This document shows, piece after piece, positions 24,568 to 33,879 of a stretch of DNA of 46,747 bases (position 1 is its first letter; each line of letters starts with the position of its first letter). Location: assembly GCA_947594335.1 (NCBI GenBank), contig CANQEC010000001.1, positions 1 through 46,747 of the forward strand, read 5' to 3'. A model generated the notes under the pieces. That model had not been told where the DNA came from. It made no database searches and worked only from the letters and a program-made list of their open reading frames with translations. This DNA is from an uncultured Lachnospiraceae bacterium. Lineage in GTDB: Bacteria; Bacillota; Clostridia; Lachnospirales; Lachnospiraceae. Made by a program: the position numbers and the translations under genes.

Positions 24568-27500
24568 ATGAGTAATGTGAGAAGAGTATATGTGGAGAAG
24601 AAGTCTGACTTTGCGGTCGCAGCGAAAGGGCTGACGCACGAAGTGAAGAGCTATCTTGGCGTGAATGGTCTTTCACAGATTCGCGTACTGATTCGTTATG
24701 ATGTTGAGAATATTTCAGATGAGGTTTACCAGGCTGCCTGCCGCACAGTGTTTGCGGAGCCGCCTGTCGATGATTTATATGAGGAGACGTTCCCGATGGG
24801 AGAGAAAGACCGGGCGTTTGCGGTCGAGTACCTGCCGGGACAGTTTGACCAGCGCGCGGATTCCGCGGTGCAGTGCGTGCGCTTTCTGAAGGAGGATGAG
24901 GAGCCGATCATCCGCTCGGCGACGACCTACGTGGTCTCGGGCGAGGTGACGGACGAGGAGTTTGAGGCGATCCGGAATCACTGCATCAATCCGGTCGATT
25001 CGAGAGAGGCCGGTTTTGAAAAGCCCGAAACGCTGGTGACAAAGTTTGATGAGCCGGCGGACGTGATCATTTTTGACGGGTTTACCGGCATGGAAGAAGG
25101 AAAACTTAAGGAGCTGTACCGTTCGCTGAACCTTGCGATGACGTTTAAGGATTTCCTTCATATTCAGAATTACTTTAAAAACGAGGAGAAGCGCGACCCG
25201 TCGATGACGGAGATCCGCGTGCTTGATACATACTGGAGCGACCACTGCCGTCACACGACATTTTCCACGGAACTTAAGGATGTGACATTTGCGGACGGCT
25301 ATTACAGAGCCCCGATTGAAGGTACCTATCAGAAATACCTGGCTGACCGCGCGGAGATTTACGGGGACCGGAAGGACAAGTTCGTCTGTCTGATGGATCT
25401 CGCGCTGATGGCCATGAAGAAGCTGAAAAAGGAAGGGAAGCTCCAGGATCAGGAGGAGTCCGACGAGATCAACGCGTGCAGCATCGTCGTTCCGGTCGAG
25501 GTGGACGGGAAGACGGAAGAATGGCTTGTGAATTTCAAGAACGAGACGCACAACCATCCGACCGAGATCGAGCCGTTCGGCGGCGCGGCGACCTGTCTTG
25601 GCGGCGCGATCCGCGATCCGCTCTCAGGCCGCACCTACGTTTACCAGGCCATGCGTGTGACCGGCGCGGCGGATCCGACGGTTTCCGTTAAGGATACGCT
25701 CAAAGGCAAGCTGCCGCAGAAGAAGCTGGTGCGCGAGGCGGCGCACGGCTACAGCTCCTATGGCAACCAGATCGGCCTTGCGACCGGTTATGTGAAGGAA
25801 ATCTATCATCCGTCCTATGTCGCGAAGCGCATGGAGATCGGCGCGGTCATGGGTGCGGCTCCGAGACGTGCGGTTATCCGCGAGAATTCCGATCCGGGCG
25901 ATATCATCATCCTGCTTGGCGGAAGAACGGGACGCGACGGCATCGGCGGCGCGACCGGTTCCTCGAAGGTACACACGGAGGCCTCGATCGAGGTCTGCGG
26001 CGCCGAGGTGCAGAAAGGCAACGCGCCGACGGAGCGCAAGATCCAGAGGCTGTTCCGCCGCGAGGAGGTCAGCAGGATCATTAAGAAATGCAACGATTTC
26101 GGCGCGGGCGGCGTCTCCGTGGCGATCGGAGAGCTTGCGCCGGGGCTTCACATAGATCTGGACAAGGTGCCGAAGAAATACGCTGGCCTCGACGGGACGG
26201 AGCTTGCGATCTCCGAATCCCAGGAGCGCATGGCGGTCGTCGTTGATCCGAAGGACGTAAAGGAGTTTATGGGTTACGCGGCCGAGGAGAATCTTGAGGC
26301 CGTCGAGGTGGCGGTCGTGACAAAAGAACCGCGGCTGGTTCTGTTCTGGAGAGATAAGGAGATCGTTAATATATCGCGTGCGTTCCTCGATACGAACGGC
26401 GCGCATCAGGAGACGTCCGCGGCGGTTGATATGCCGTCCGAGACGGAGAAGTATTTTGTGAGGGAAGAAGTGCCGGATGTCCGCGCGAAGTGGCTGGAGA
26501 CGCTCTCTGATCTGAACTGCTGTTCCCAGAAGGGACTTGTCGAGATGTTTGACAGTTCGATCGGAGCCGGTTCGGTGTTCATGCCGTACGGCGGGAAATA
26601 TCAGCTTACGGAGACGCAGACGATGGTCGCGAAGCTTCCGGTCATGGAAGGAAAGACGGACACGGTCACGATGATGAGCTATGGCTTTGATCCGTACCTC
26701 TCGAGCTGGAGCCCGTATCACGGCGCGCAGTACGCGGTGCTGGAGTCCGTGGCGAGGATCGTATCAAACGGCGGAGATTACCGGAAGATCCGCTTTACGT
26801 TCCAGGAGTATTTCCGCAGGATGACCGAGGATCCGCGGCGCTGGAGCCAGCCGGTGGCGGCGCTGCTCGGCGCGTATGAGGCGCAGATAAGGTTCGGTCT
26901 TCCGTCGATCGGCGGCAAGGACAGCATGTCGGGCAGTTTCAACGAGATCGACGTTCCGCCGACACTCGTATCCTTCGCGGTGGATATCGCCGACGGGAAG
27001 GAGATCATCACGCCGGAGCTCAAGCGTCCGGGCAGCAGGCTCGTGCTTGTGAAAGCGCCGAGGGATGCGTATGATCTTCCGGTTTACGATGAGATCATGG
27101 AGCAGTACGCGAAGTTCCGCGAGGATATCCTTGCGGGCCGGATCATCTCCGCGTATGCGCTGGACGGAAAAGGACTCGCGGCGGCAGTTTCGAAGATGGC
27201 GTTTGGCAACGGACTTGGATTTAAGATTGAGCATAACATAGATGAGCGCGATTTGTTTACGGCGGGCTTCGGAGATATCGTCGCCGAAGTGCCGGACGGA
27301 CAGGTCGGGAACCTGGCGGTCACCTACACGGTGGTCGGCGAGGTGACAGACAAGGGGTTATTTGAGTATAAGAATATGTCGATCCCGATCGATGAGGCGC
27401 TTGCGGCGTGGAAGGGGACGCTGGAGCGCGTGTTCCGCACGGATTCCGGGATCCCGACGGTTGGCGGCGGACTTGATCTGGATGGGAAGCCGGCAGCAGG

Positions 27501-28482
27501 CGGCGGTTCTGGTACGGAGGGAAACGCGGCAGGGTCCGGCGCAGCTCCGGACGGAAAATCCGCGGCGGATGGAACCGCAGATCCAATGGCGTACATTTTC
27601 GCGGGGAAAGAAGGAACAGGCTCTTGCGAAAACGGCTGCTATCTCCCGAAGGAGCTGTACGTGTGCAGACATAAAGTCGCGAAACCGCGCGTATTCATCC
27701 CGGTATTTCCGGGCACAAACTGCGAGTACGACAGCACGAAGGCGTTTGAGCGCGCGGGCGCTGAGGTTGACGTCAAAGTCTTCCGCAATCTGACGGCCGA
27801 GGATATCCGCGATTCCGTGGAGGTCTTTGAGAAGGCGATCGGACAGGCGCAGATCATCATGTTCCCGGGAGGCTTCTCCGCGGGCGACGAGCCGGACGGC
27901 TCCGCGAAGTTCTTTGCGACGGCCTTCCAGAATGAGAAGATCAAAGAGGCGGTCACAAAGCTGCTGAATGAGCGGGACGGGCTTGCGCTCGGTATCTGCA
28001 ACGGCTTCCAGGCGCTGATCAAGCTCGGGCTTGTGCCGTACGGAAAGATCGCCGGACAGACGGCGGATTCGCCGACGCTGACCTTTAATACGATCGGACG
28101 CCACATTTCCAAAATGGTATATCTGAAGGTTGTATCCAAAAAGTCGCCGTGGCTTATGGGCGCCGCGGCAGGAGGGGTTTATACGAATCCGGCTTCCCAT
28201 GGAGAAGGACGTTTTGTGGCGAACAAGGAGTGGCTGCAGAAGCTGTTCGCGAACGGTCAGGTGGCCACGCAGTACTGCGATGCGGACGGAAATATCTGTG
28301 TCAGCGATGAAGAGTGGAATATCAACGGTTCTTACCTTGCGATTGAGGGAATCACAAGTCCGGACGGACGCGTGCTTGGCAAGATGGCGCACTCGGAGAG
28401 ACGCGGAGATCTCGTCGCGGTAAATATTTACGGGGAACAGGATTTAAGGATTTTTGAGTCGGGAGTATCATACTTTAAATAA
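24568..28482 (+). CDS. purL: Phosphoribosylformylglycinamidine synthase (single-chain PurL)
   Basis: A 1304-residue enzyme converting FGAR, glutamine and ATP to FGAM in purine synthesis. The synthetase part includes DTYWSDHCRHTTFSTEL (about 221-237), FKNETHNHPTEIEPFGGAAT, GIGGATGSSK, and the second half with SIGGKDSMSG. The C-terminal glutaminase has FPGTNCEYDS, GGFSAGDEPDG, the nucleophile Cys1144 in GICNGFQ, and ASHGEGRF. This is the long form normally seen in Proteobacteria and some Clostridia; the PurS/PurQ/PurL split is absent. An unusual linker at about 965-1020, rich in Gly/Ala/Asp (PAAGGGSGTEG, PDGKSAADGTADP), separates the synthetase and amidotransferase domains. No other pur gene is adjacent. 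The stop overlaps the next start by one base. Confidence 0.97.
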   Translation: MSNVRRVYVEKKSDFAVAAKGLTHEVKSYLGVNGLSQIRVLIRYDVENISDEVYQAACRTVFAEPPVDDLYEETFPMGEKDRAFAVEYLPGQFDQRADSAVQCVRFLKEDEEPIIRSATTYVVSGEVTDEEFEAIRNHCINPVDSREAGFEKPETLVTKFDEPADVIIFDGFTGMEEGKLKELYRSLNLAMTFKDFLHIQNYFKNEEKRDPSMTEIRVLDTYWSDHCRHTTFSTELKDVTFADGYYRAPIEGTYQKYLADRAEIYGDRKDKFVCLMDLALMAMKKLKKEGKLQDQEESDEINACSIVVPVEVDGKTEEWLVNFKNETHNHPTEIEPFGGAATCLGGAIRDPLSGRTYVYQAMRVTGAADPTVSVKDTLKGKLPQKKLVREAAHGYSSYGNQIGLATGYVKEIYHPSYVAKRMEIGAVMGAAPRRAVIRENSDPGDIIILLGGRTGRDGIGGATGSSKVHTEASIEVCGAEVQKGNAPTERKIQRLFRREEVSRIIKKCNDFGAGGVSVAIGELAPGLHIDLDKVPKKYAGLDGTELAISESQERMAVVVDPKDVKEFMGYAAEENLEAVEVAVVTKEPRLVLFWRDKEIVNISRAFLDTNGAHQETSAAVDMPSETEKYFVREEVPDVRAKWLETLSDLNCCSQKGLVEMFDSSIGAGSVFMPYGGKYQLTETQTMVAKLPVMEGKTDTVTMMSYGFDPYLSSWSPYHGAQYAVLESVARIVSNGGDYRKIRFTFQEYFRRMTEDPRRWSQPVAALLGAYEAQIRFGLPSIGGKDSMSGSFNEIDVPPTLVSFAVDIADGKEIITPELKRPGSRLVLVKAPRDAYDLPVYDEIMEQYAKFREDILAGRIISAYALDGKGLAAAVSKMAFGNGLGFKIEHNIDERDLFTAGFGDIVAEVPDGQVGNLAVTYTVVGEVTDKGLFEYKNMSIPIDEALAAWKGTLERVFRTDSGIPTVGGGLDLDGKPAAGGGSGTEGNAAGSGAAPDGKSAADGTADPMAYIFAGKEGTGSCENGCYLPKELYVCRHKVAKPRVFIPVFPGTNCEYDSTKAFERAGAEVDVKVFRNLTAEDIRDSVEVFEKAIGQAQIIMFPGGFSAGDEPDGSAKFFATAFQNEKIKEAVTKLLNERDGLALGICNGFQALIKLGLVPYGKIAGQTADSPTLTFNTIGRHISKMVYLKVVSKKSPWLMGAAAGGVYTNPASHGEGRFVANKEWLQKLFANGQVATQYCDADGNICVSDEEWNINGSYLAIEGITSPDGRVLGKMAHSERRGDLVAVNIYGEQDLRIFESGVSYFK

Positions 28483-31400
28483 TGAAAAAGACAAGAATTA
28501 CGGCAGGCAGCGTCGATGAGCTGATGGAGATTGTCCGGGCCGTTCAGAACGGGGAAGATCCGGACATAGATAAAATACGGGAAGAACAGCGGAAGAAAAG
28601 AGAAGAACAGCTGTTGGAGAGGCGAAGAAAGAAGAACCAGGATTCTGCAGGTCCCAAGGGACCGGCAGGATCTTCCCGCACGTCTGAGAGAAAGAAAAAA
28701 GAAGAAATAATCTGGGACGATGAAGAGGAACAGGAAGAAGGTTCCCGGGAATCGTCTGCGCAGGATAAAAAAGACGCGGGGGAAGAGAAGAGAAAAGAAC
28801 AGGTTCCGGAAGCTGCCGCCGATGAATTTTCCTGGCCCCGGTTTGATCCAAAAGAGATACTTGCAAAAAAGGGCGAAGAGGAGGACAAAAAGCCGGAAGC
28901 GGCAGACGACGCAAAAACCGGCGGAGCCGAATCCGATGGGCCTGACGAAAAGACCGGGACGCAGGACAAAGAACAGCCCGAAGATGACGGTAAAAGGACC
29001 ATATTCGGTCTGCGCTGGCGAAACTGGGAACCGGACGACGAGGAGGAAGACGAATCGCAGGAGGATAGTCCGGATGATCAGGACAATGCGGATTCCGTGA
29101 AAAACCCAAAATCAGATAAAACGGATATCTGGCAGGACGATGAGGACTTTGACGATGATGAGTTCGAACGGATGCTGGCAGAGGATAACACGGAGGAGGA
29201 ATTCCTAAAAAGCAGGGAGACGGTGACGGCCTTCACCTCAAAAGCAGTCTCCATGCTCGGGGAACTGCGCAAAAAAGCAGGCAGCGCGGCCGCCAAAGGC
29301 AGGGAGAGGGCTAAAAAACGCGCGGAGGAATCGGACAAATCCCCGAAATTCCCAAAGGATGAAAGACCCGGGCGAAAGGAAGCGGAGATACAGCCGGAAA
29401 TACAGCCGGAAATACAGCCGGATGGGAAGGCAAATTTTGACCGCGCCCACATGAGAAGCCTGGAAAGAGCTCTTCTGCGGCGGCGCAGCGAGGATGACGA
29501 GTTTGATTTCGAGGAAGATGCGGGAAGCTCCGGAACGATAGAAGACGTTGAAAACTCTGCAAAACCGGCATCGGAACCAGGGCAGAACAGCTCGCGGGAA
29601 CCGGAGTCGTCCGAAGAAAGGCAGAGCAGCTCAAGGGAACCGGAGCCGTCCCGGGAGAGGCAGAGCAGCCCGAGGGAACCGGAGATGCCCTGGGAGAGGC
29701 AGAGCAGTTCAAGGGAACCGGAAAGATCCGGGGAGAGGCGGAGCAGCTCAAGGGAACCGGAGCCGTCCGGGGAGGAACAAAGCAGCTCTGAGGATTCGGG
29801 ACGGAAGCTCTCGGGGGAAGAGCGGCGGATCGGCCGCCTTCCCGGGGAAAACAGAAGCAGAGGGAAAAAGACTCCGCCCGCAAAACGGGGAAGATCCGGC
29901 CGGGGAAGAAAAAGCGCAGGCCGGCTGCCGGAGGGCGTATCGTCTCTGCTGTACTCGGTGCGAAGCCGTCTCGGGGACGCGTACAGCGCCCTGGAGCAGC
30001 GCGGCATACATAAACGGGAAATGGCAATGCTCGGAATCGTTCTGCTGTTTATTCTGCTGATCCTGTTCTTTCTTGTGACCGCGGTTCAGAATTTCTTCAG
30101 CCAGAAACAAAAGAGCAGAAATGTGACGGCGGAAGAAGGTCTGACGGTTACCGTGGAGGATGAGCCGCAGGACTGGGTCTCCTCATATCCTGTGAAGCTG
30201 AAAATCCAAAGCAGGTCGGGCACCGTATCTTCCGTGATGATTAACGGCGTATCCTGTGCGCCGGACGAGGACGGCATGGTCACCTGGGAGACCGGAGACT
30301 GGCGTCTCCAGATTCAGGTGACGACGGAGAACGGAGAAAAAACGGCGCGGGCCGAAATTCCGATGATCGACGGAGATGCGCCGGATCTGGATATGAAACT
30401 GGACGGGGATACGATCACCCTTTCCGCGTCGGATACACGCTCCCAGCTGGAAGGGATTTACTATGCTGTGGAAGATCCCGGCAGGTATCCGCAGCTTCCT
30501 CTGTACAAAAAATACGAGGAGCCGCTTACCTATGAGAAAGGAATGACTTACCGGTTCTTTGCGAAGGATAAGGCGGGGAATGTCTCCACGCCGGTTGTGA
30601 CAACGCTGGAGGACGCGGAATCTTTTACGCTGGGACAGACGAAGCTCTCCCTGTTTCCGGATGAGACGGGCAGCCTGAGCGTGGAGGCCCGGCCGGCAGG
30701 AGCGCTGCTTCGGAATCTGAAATTCGAATCGACGGATACCTCCGTGGTGACCGTGGAAGAAAACGGCAAGGTAACGGCGAAAGGCGAGGGAACTGCCGAG
30801 ATCCATGTCAGCGCCGACGGGATGGAAAGTCAGGTCTGCCCTGTCACAGTCTCCAGGGAGCGGTCGGTTCTTGTCAGCGCCATCGGAGACTGTACGCTTG
30901 GCTCGGATGAATCGTTTAATACCACGACCAGCTTCGACGCGTTTGACGCGGTGAACGGCCACGCTTATTTCTTTCAGAATGTAAAGGATATCCTCGAAAA
31001 TGATGATGTGACATTTGCCAATTTTGAGGGGACGCTGACGGACTCCACGGCGCGGGAGCAGAAGCAGTTTGCGTTTAAGGGCGATCCGTCCTACACGGAG
31101 ATTCTGAAGGACGGTTCCGTGGAAGTTGTGACGCTGGCGAACAACCACAGCAGGGACTATGGGGAACAGAGTCTGGAGGATACGAAGGAGGCCTTAAAAG
31201 AGGCAGGGATCGATTACTGCACGGGCGATGAGATCGTCATCCGCGAAGTCAACGGCGTGCCGGTGGCGTTTATCGGGATTTATGTGCTTGACATAGGCCT
31301 GGAGGTGCAGAGTCAGGTGGCCGAGACGATCCTGCGGGCGCGTCAGCTCGGCGCAAAGATCGTGATTGTGGCGTTCCACTGGGGCAGCGAGAAGGCGACG

Positions 31401-31790
31401 ACGCCTGATGAGACGCAGCGGACGCTGGCCCACACCGCGATCGACAGAGGGGCGGACCTGGTTGTCGGGCACCATCCCCACGTGCTTCAGGGAATTGAGA
31501 AATACAAGGAGAAATATATTGTTTACAGTCTGGCCAATTTCTGCTTCGGCGGGAACAGTTCGCCGTCCGATATGGATACGATGATATTCCGGCAGAATTT
31601 CACGGTAAGCCAGGACGGGACGGTGGAAAACGGAGAAATATCCATCGTTCCATGCAGTGTAAGTTCAGAAAGCGGGTATAATAATTATCAGCCGACTCCG
31701 GTATCGGGGGATGAGGCGGACAGGATTATCGGCCGCCTGAACGAGTACAGCGCGGAATTTGGACAGACCTATACGGCGGCCGGACAGTAG
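28482..31790 (+). CDS. Membrane-anchored CapA-family protein with long repetitive cytoplasmic region
   Basis: An 1102-residue protein. Residues 1-510 are highly charged and predicted disordered, with EIQP repeats near 303-315 and five tandem 13-residue units of the SSREPEPSGERQS type (about 370-435). One transmembrane helix lies at about 515-535. Outside the cell there is a beta region and a bacterial Ig-like (Big_2) segment near 705-785 (TSVVTVEENGKVTAKGEGTAEIHV). The C-terminus is a CapA/PgsA calcineurin-like domain (about 797-1085) with SAIGDCTLG, FANFEGTLT, LANNHSRDYG, AFHWGSE, GHHPHVLQG and YSLANFCFGG. CapA proteins act in poly-gamma-glutamate or capsule processes; the substrate here is unknown. 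It overlaps the purL stop by one base and has only a weak SD. Confidence 0.82.
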   Translation: MKKTRITAGSVDELMEIVRAVQNGEDPDIDKIREEQRKKREEQLLERRRKKNQDSAGPKGPAGSSRTSERKKKEEIIWDDEEEQEEGSRESSAQDKKDAGEEKRKEQVPEAAADEFSWPRFDPKEILAKKGEEEDKKPEAADDAKTGGAESDGPDEKTGTQDKEQPEDDGKRTIFGLRWRNWEPDDEEEDESQEDSPDDQDNADSVKNPKSDKTDIWQDDEDFDDDEFERMLAEDNTEEEFLKSRETVTAFTSKAVSMLGELRKKAGSAAAKGRERAKKRAEESDKSPKFPKDERPGRKEAEIQPEIQPEIQPDGKANFDRAHMRSLERALLRRRSEDDEFDFEEDAGSSGTIEDVENSAKPASEPGQNSSREPESSEERQSSSREPEPSRERQSSPREPEMPWERQSSSREPERSGERRSSSREPEPSGEEQSSSEDSGRKLSGEERRIGRLPGENRSRGKKTPPAKRGRSGRGRKSAGRLPEGVSSLLYSVRSRLGDAYSALEQRGIHKREMAMLGIVLLFILLILFFLVTAVQNFFSQKQKSRNVTAEEGLTVTVEDEPQDWVSSYPVKLKIQSRSGTVSSVMINGVSCAPDEDGMVTWETGDWRLQIQVTTENGEKTARAEIPMIDGDAPDLDMKLDGDTITLSASDTRSQLEGIYYAVEDPGRYPQLPLYKKYEEPLTYEKGMTYRFFAKDKAGNVSTPVVTTLEDAESFTLGQTKLSLFPDETGSLSVEARPAGALLRNLKFESTDTSVVTVEENGKVTAKGEGTAEIHVSADGMESQVCPVTVSRERSVLVSAIGDCTLGSDESFNTTTSFDAFDAVNGHAYFFQNVKDILENDDVTFANFEGTLTDSTAREQKQFAFKGDPSYTEILKDGSVEVVTLANNHSRDYGEQSLEDTKEALKEAGIDYCTGDEIVIREVNGVPVAFIGIYVLDIGLEVQSQVAETILRARQLGAKIVIVAFHWGSEKATTPDETQRTLAHTAIDRGADLVVGHHPHVLQGIEKYKEKYIVYSLANFCFGGNSSPSDMDTMIFRQNFTVSQDGTVENGEISIVPCSVSSESGYNNYQPTPVSGDEADRIIGRLNEYSAEFGQTYTAAGQ

Positions 31791-31821
31791 ACGTTCCTGC
31801 CGCGGTCTGGTTTTGCTTATA

Positions 31822-31863
31822 CAGGAGAAAACGCAACAAATCGTTGCATTTTCTCCTGTTTTT
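31822..31863 (+). terminator. Terminator of the purL/capA-like transcript
   Basis: A 16-bp stem, CAGGAGAAAACGCAAC with GTTGCATTTTCTCCTG, has loop AAATC and is followed by TTTTT. Confidence 0.92.
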
Positions 31864-31945
31864 GCCCTCAGAAAGAAGCGAAAAAGTGTATACAAAATGG
31901 TGCCAGTAATATATAAAATAAAATGACACTAAATGATGCACTTGG

Positions 31946-31974
31946 TTGAAAAAAATATGTACATATGCTATCCT
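31946..31974 (+). promoter_or_regulatory. Promoter of the RAYT-like gene
   Basis: TTGAAA (31946-31951), a 17-bp spacer and TATCCT (31969-31974), 67 bp before the start codon. The AT-rich stretch 31864-31945 shows nothing else I can name. Confidence 0.65.
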
Positions 31975-32041
31975 TTAAATGAACCGGGGATGGTACAGGT
32001 AATCATATTTTGCAGGTTTCATTTTGAGGGGGGATTCCGTT

Positions 32042-32584
32042 ATGGCACATCTTGCAGGGCAGCTGCCCTTCTATTATTACGTTTTACAGGGGCGTCCTAA
32101 TGTTCTTGCTGATGAACGGGACAAGAAAAAGTTACTTGATATTGTCCTCGGTGTTCAGCAGGCGCATGAGCTGGAACTATACGCCTTCTGCATCACAAAC
32201 GAGGAGATCTGCCTGATGCTGGGCGCTGAAACCCAGGCAGAAATTAATAAGGGGATCCGTCAGCTTATCTCAGAGTTTGCGCTTCGGCAGATTGATGGCC
32301 GCAAACCAGCCGGGGGGCGCGGATCAGGAGAAAAGCTGACGGTCGTACAAAAGAGGAAACTGAGATCCCAGCAGGAGGTCAGAATCCAGTGCAGGGCAAT
32401 CCACACGCTTCCTGTGTCGAAAGGGTATGTGACACAGGTGAAGGATTACTGGTGGAGCAGCTATCAGACTTATCTCGGTTACTACGACTGGGAGCAGGTA
32501 AGCTGCAGCGCCGTGCTGAGAATGTTTTCTGATGATGCCGCGGCCGCCCGGAGGCAGCTGCGCCGTTTTCACGGATTTGTATGA
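32042..32584 (+). CDS. REP-associated tyrosine transposase-like protein, catalytic motif lost
   Basis: A 180-residue protein aligning by eye with the Y1/RAYT (IS200-like, TnpA_REP) fold. The start FYYYVLQGRPNVLADERDKKKLL matches the usual (V/Y)HVxQRGNxxxxxF-D-x-(D)-(R/K) opening. ELYAFCITNEEICLML stands where RAYTs have AYCLMPNHVHLLV. CRAIHTLPVSKGYV and VKDYWWSSYQTYLG match the RYIHLNPVRAGLV and DYPWSSYRAYLG block. Both histidines of the HUH motif are absent (NEEI for NHVH), and no clear catalytic Tyr is seen in the following helix (ISEFALRQ), so it is probably not a nuclease. It has an intact frame, a promoter and a strong SD (GAGGGGGG). The start at 32042 is preferred over a TTG at 32024. 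A domesticated nucleic-acid-binding role is inference. Confidence 0.7.
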   Translation: MAHLAGQLPFYYYVLQGRPNVLADERDKKKLLDIVLGVQQAHELELYAFCITNEEICLMLGAETQAEINKGIRQLISEFALRQIDGRKPAGGRGSGEKLTVVQKRKLRSQQEVRIQCRAIHTLPVSKGYVTQVKDYWWSSYQTYLGYYDWEQVSCSAVLRMFSDDAAAARRQLRRFHGFV

Positions 32585-32705
32585 GGAAAAAATCTGTCCG
32601 TGAAGCTGGGGAAACGACGTATCATTGCCCTGACATCTGTTAATAACGTAAAAAAGAGAAAAATATGACGCGAAAAAATAAATTTCTTAAAAAATTCGAA
32701 ATATC

Positions 32706-32734
32706 ATGACAAAGAGAAAGAAAGGTGATAGAAT
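32706..32734 (+). promoter_or_regulatory. Promoter of the PAP2-family gene
   Basis: ATGACA (32706-32711), a 17-bp spacer and TAGAAT (32729-32734), 63 bp before the start codon. Confidence 0.6.
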
Positions 32735-32797
32735 GTGGTATGCTGTAAGGGAAAGTTTCAGGATGCAACTTAAAAAGCAATGCCAGGGAGTAATGAA

Positions 32798-33514
32798 ATG
32801 AAGGAAGAAAATCTGGAAGAAAAGCTGATAAAGATAAAAAACTGGTTCAGGAAATATCCGGTTATGATCGCGATCCTGTATACGGTTTTTTATCTTTTGG
32901 CGTTTGCGTGGCTGGAGGCCAACGTCGTACCCAAGTACATCATTCACTGCAGGCTGGATGAGATGATTCCGTTTTGCGAGGTATTCATCATTCCTTATGT
33001 GTTCTGGTTCGCGTATATACCGCTTGTGTTCATCTGGTTTCTGCGCCGGGGCTGGGAAGACTACTCCAAACTGTGCCTGATGGTATTTTCAGGCCTCACG
33101 ATCTGTCTCGGGATTTATTATATATTCCCGACAGGACTGAATCTGCGGCTTGCAAACAGTGAACACGAGACAGGATTTCTCTACAATATGGTGAGTTATC
33201 TCCGCGCGATCGATACGCCGACGAATGTCTGTCCCTCGATTCATGTCATGAACACAGTCATGATATTCCAGGCGGTCTGCAGTCTTAAGGATCTGAAGCA
33301 CAGAAGGCTTACGATCGCTGTTCACTTTGTGATCATGGTTCTGATCTGTGCATCCACGGTATTTCTGGATCAGCACTCTCTTGTGGATGTTGTCTGCGGA
33401 GCTATGATGAGCGTCGTTATGCACGGACTGGTTTATCAGGTCGAGTGGAAGGAAGAACTCGCGCGCAGAAGAGCAAAAGGAAAGGCAAAGGCGAATGTCG
33501 GACGCGTTTCCTGA
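32798..33514 (+). CDS. PAP2-family membrane phosphatase/phosphotransferase
   Basis: A 238-residue, six-helix membrane protein of the PAP2 superfamily, closest in style to the PAP2_3/AUR1-like branch. Motif 2 is CPSIHVMN near residues 144-151 and motif 3 is STVFLDQHSLVDVVCG near 186-201 (His and Asp catalytic). The canonical first motif K-x6-R-P is not evident, as in several AUR1-like members. The likely role is lipid phosphate hydrolysis or head-group transfer at the membrane. The ATG at 32798 follows CAGGGAG; the ATG at 32780 lies upstream of that SD. Confidence 0.8.
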   Translation: MKEENLEEKLIKIKNWFRKYPVMIAILYTVFYLLAFAWLEANVVPKYIIHCRLDEMIPFCEVFIIPYVFWFAYIPLVFIWFLRRGWEDYSKLCLMVFSGLTICLGIYYIFPTGLNLRLANSEHETGFLYNMVSYLRAIDTPTNVCPSIHVMNTVMIFQAVCSLKDLKHRRLTIAVHFVIMVLICASTVFLDQHSLVDVVCGAMMSVVMHGLVYQVEWKEELARRRAKGKAKANVGRVS

Positions 33515-33563
33515 ACCGGGAATTTGGGGATTTCAAAAAATTTGAAAAATTTAAAAAAAGTGC

Positions 33564-33592
33564 TTGCAATTTTCGCCGTGGTAGGTTATAAT
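33564..33592 (+). promoter_or_regulatory. Promoter of tRNA-Gln
   Basis: TTGCAA (33564-33569), a 17-bp spacer and TATAAT (33587-33592), about 20 bp before the tRNA. Confidence 0.85.
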
Positions 33593-33611
33593 TCCTCTTG
33601 CGTGTGAATAA

Positions 33612-33683
33612 AGGGCTATCGCCAAACGGTAAGGCAACGGACTCTGACTCCGTCATTTCAAGGTTCGAATCCTTGTAGCCCTG
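33612..33683 (+). tRNA. tRNA-Gln (anticodon CTG)
   Basis: A full 72-nt cloverleaf. Acceptor AGGGCTA/TAGCCCT, D arm GCC...GGC, anticodon stem ACGGA/TCCGT with loop CTCTGAC (anticodon CTG, decoding CAG), T arm CAAGG-TTCGAAT-CCTTG, and discriminator G. The 3' CCA is not encoded. The sequence closely follows the Firmicute tRNA-Gln pattern, apart from C at the wobble position. Confidence 0.93.
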
Positions 33684-33687
33684 CTCA

Positions 33688-33716
33688 GAGAGTACCCGGG
33701 AGGGTGCTCTTTTTTG
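33688..33716 (+). terminator. Terminator of tRNA-Gln
   Basis: AGAGTACCC pairs with GGGTGCTCT (one G-U), followed by TTTTTT. Confidence 0.88.
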
Positions 33717-33718
33717 CG

Positions 33719-33847
33719 CAGGCCTGCGTAAGGAAGATAGCTGCTGGCGCAGCACGCAGGCCGCGCAGCGGACAGGAGGAAAATCTCCTCCTGCCCGATT
33801 ATAACAGGCCTGCATAAGGAAAACAGCTGCTGGCGCAGCACGCAGAC
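33719..33847 (+). repeat. Two-hairpin dispersed repeat, copy C plus partial second unit
   Basis: The best preserved copy. Hairpin 1 is GGCCTGCGT/ACGCAGGCC with inner GCTGCTGGCGCAGC; hairpin 2 is CAGGAGGA/TCCTCCTG, ending CCGATT at 33800. A second hairpin-1 unit (CAGGCCTGCATAAGG ... GCAGCACGCAG) starts at 33805 and ends just before the thioesterase SD. Confidence 0.88.
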
Positions 33848-33879
33848 CCAACAAAATTTTCTGAGAGGATGGCTGCAGC

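Noticed and set aside
29580..29790. Repeat array considered as CRISPR
   Set aside because: The units are in-frame 39-bp coding repeats without spacers.
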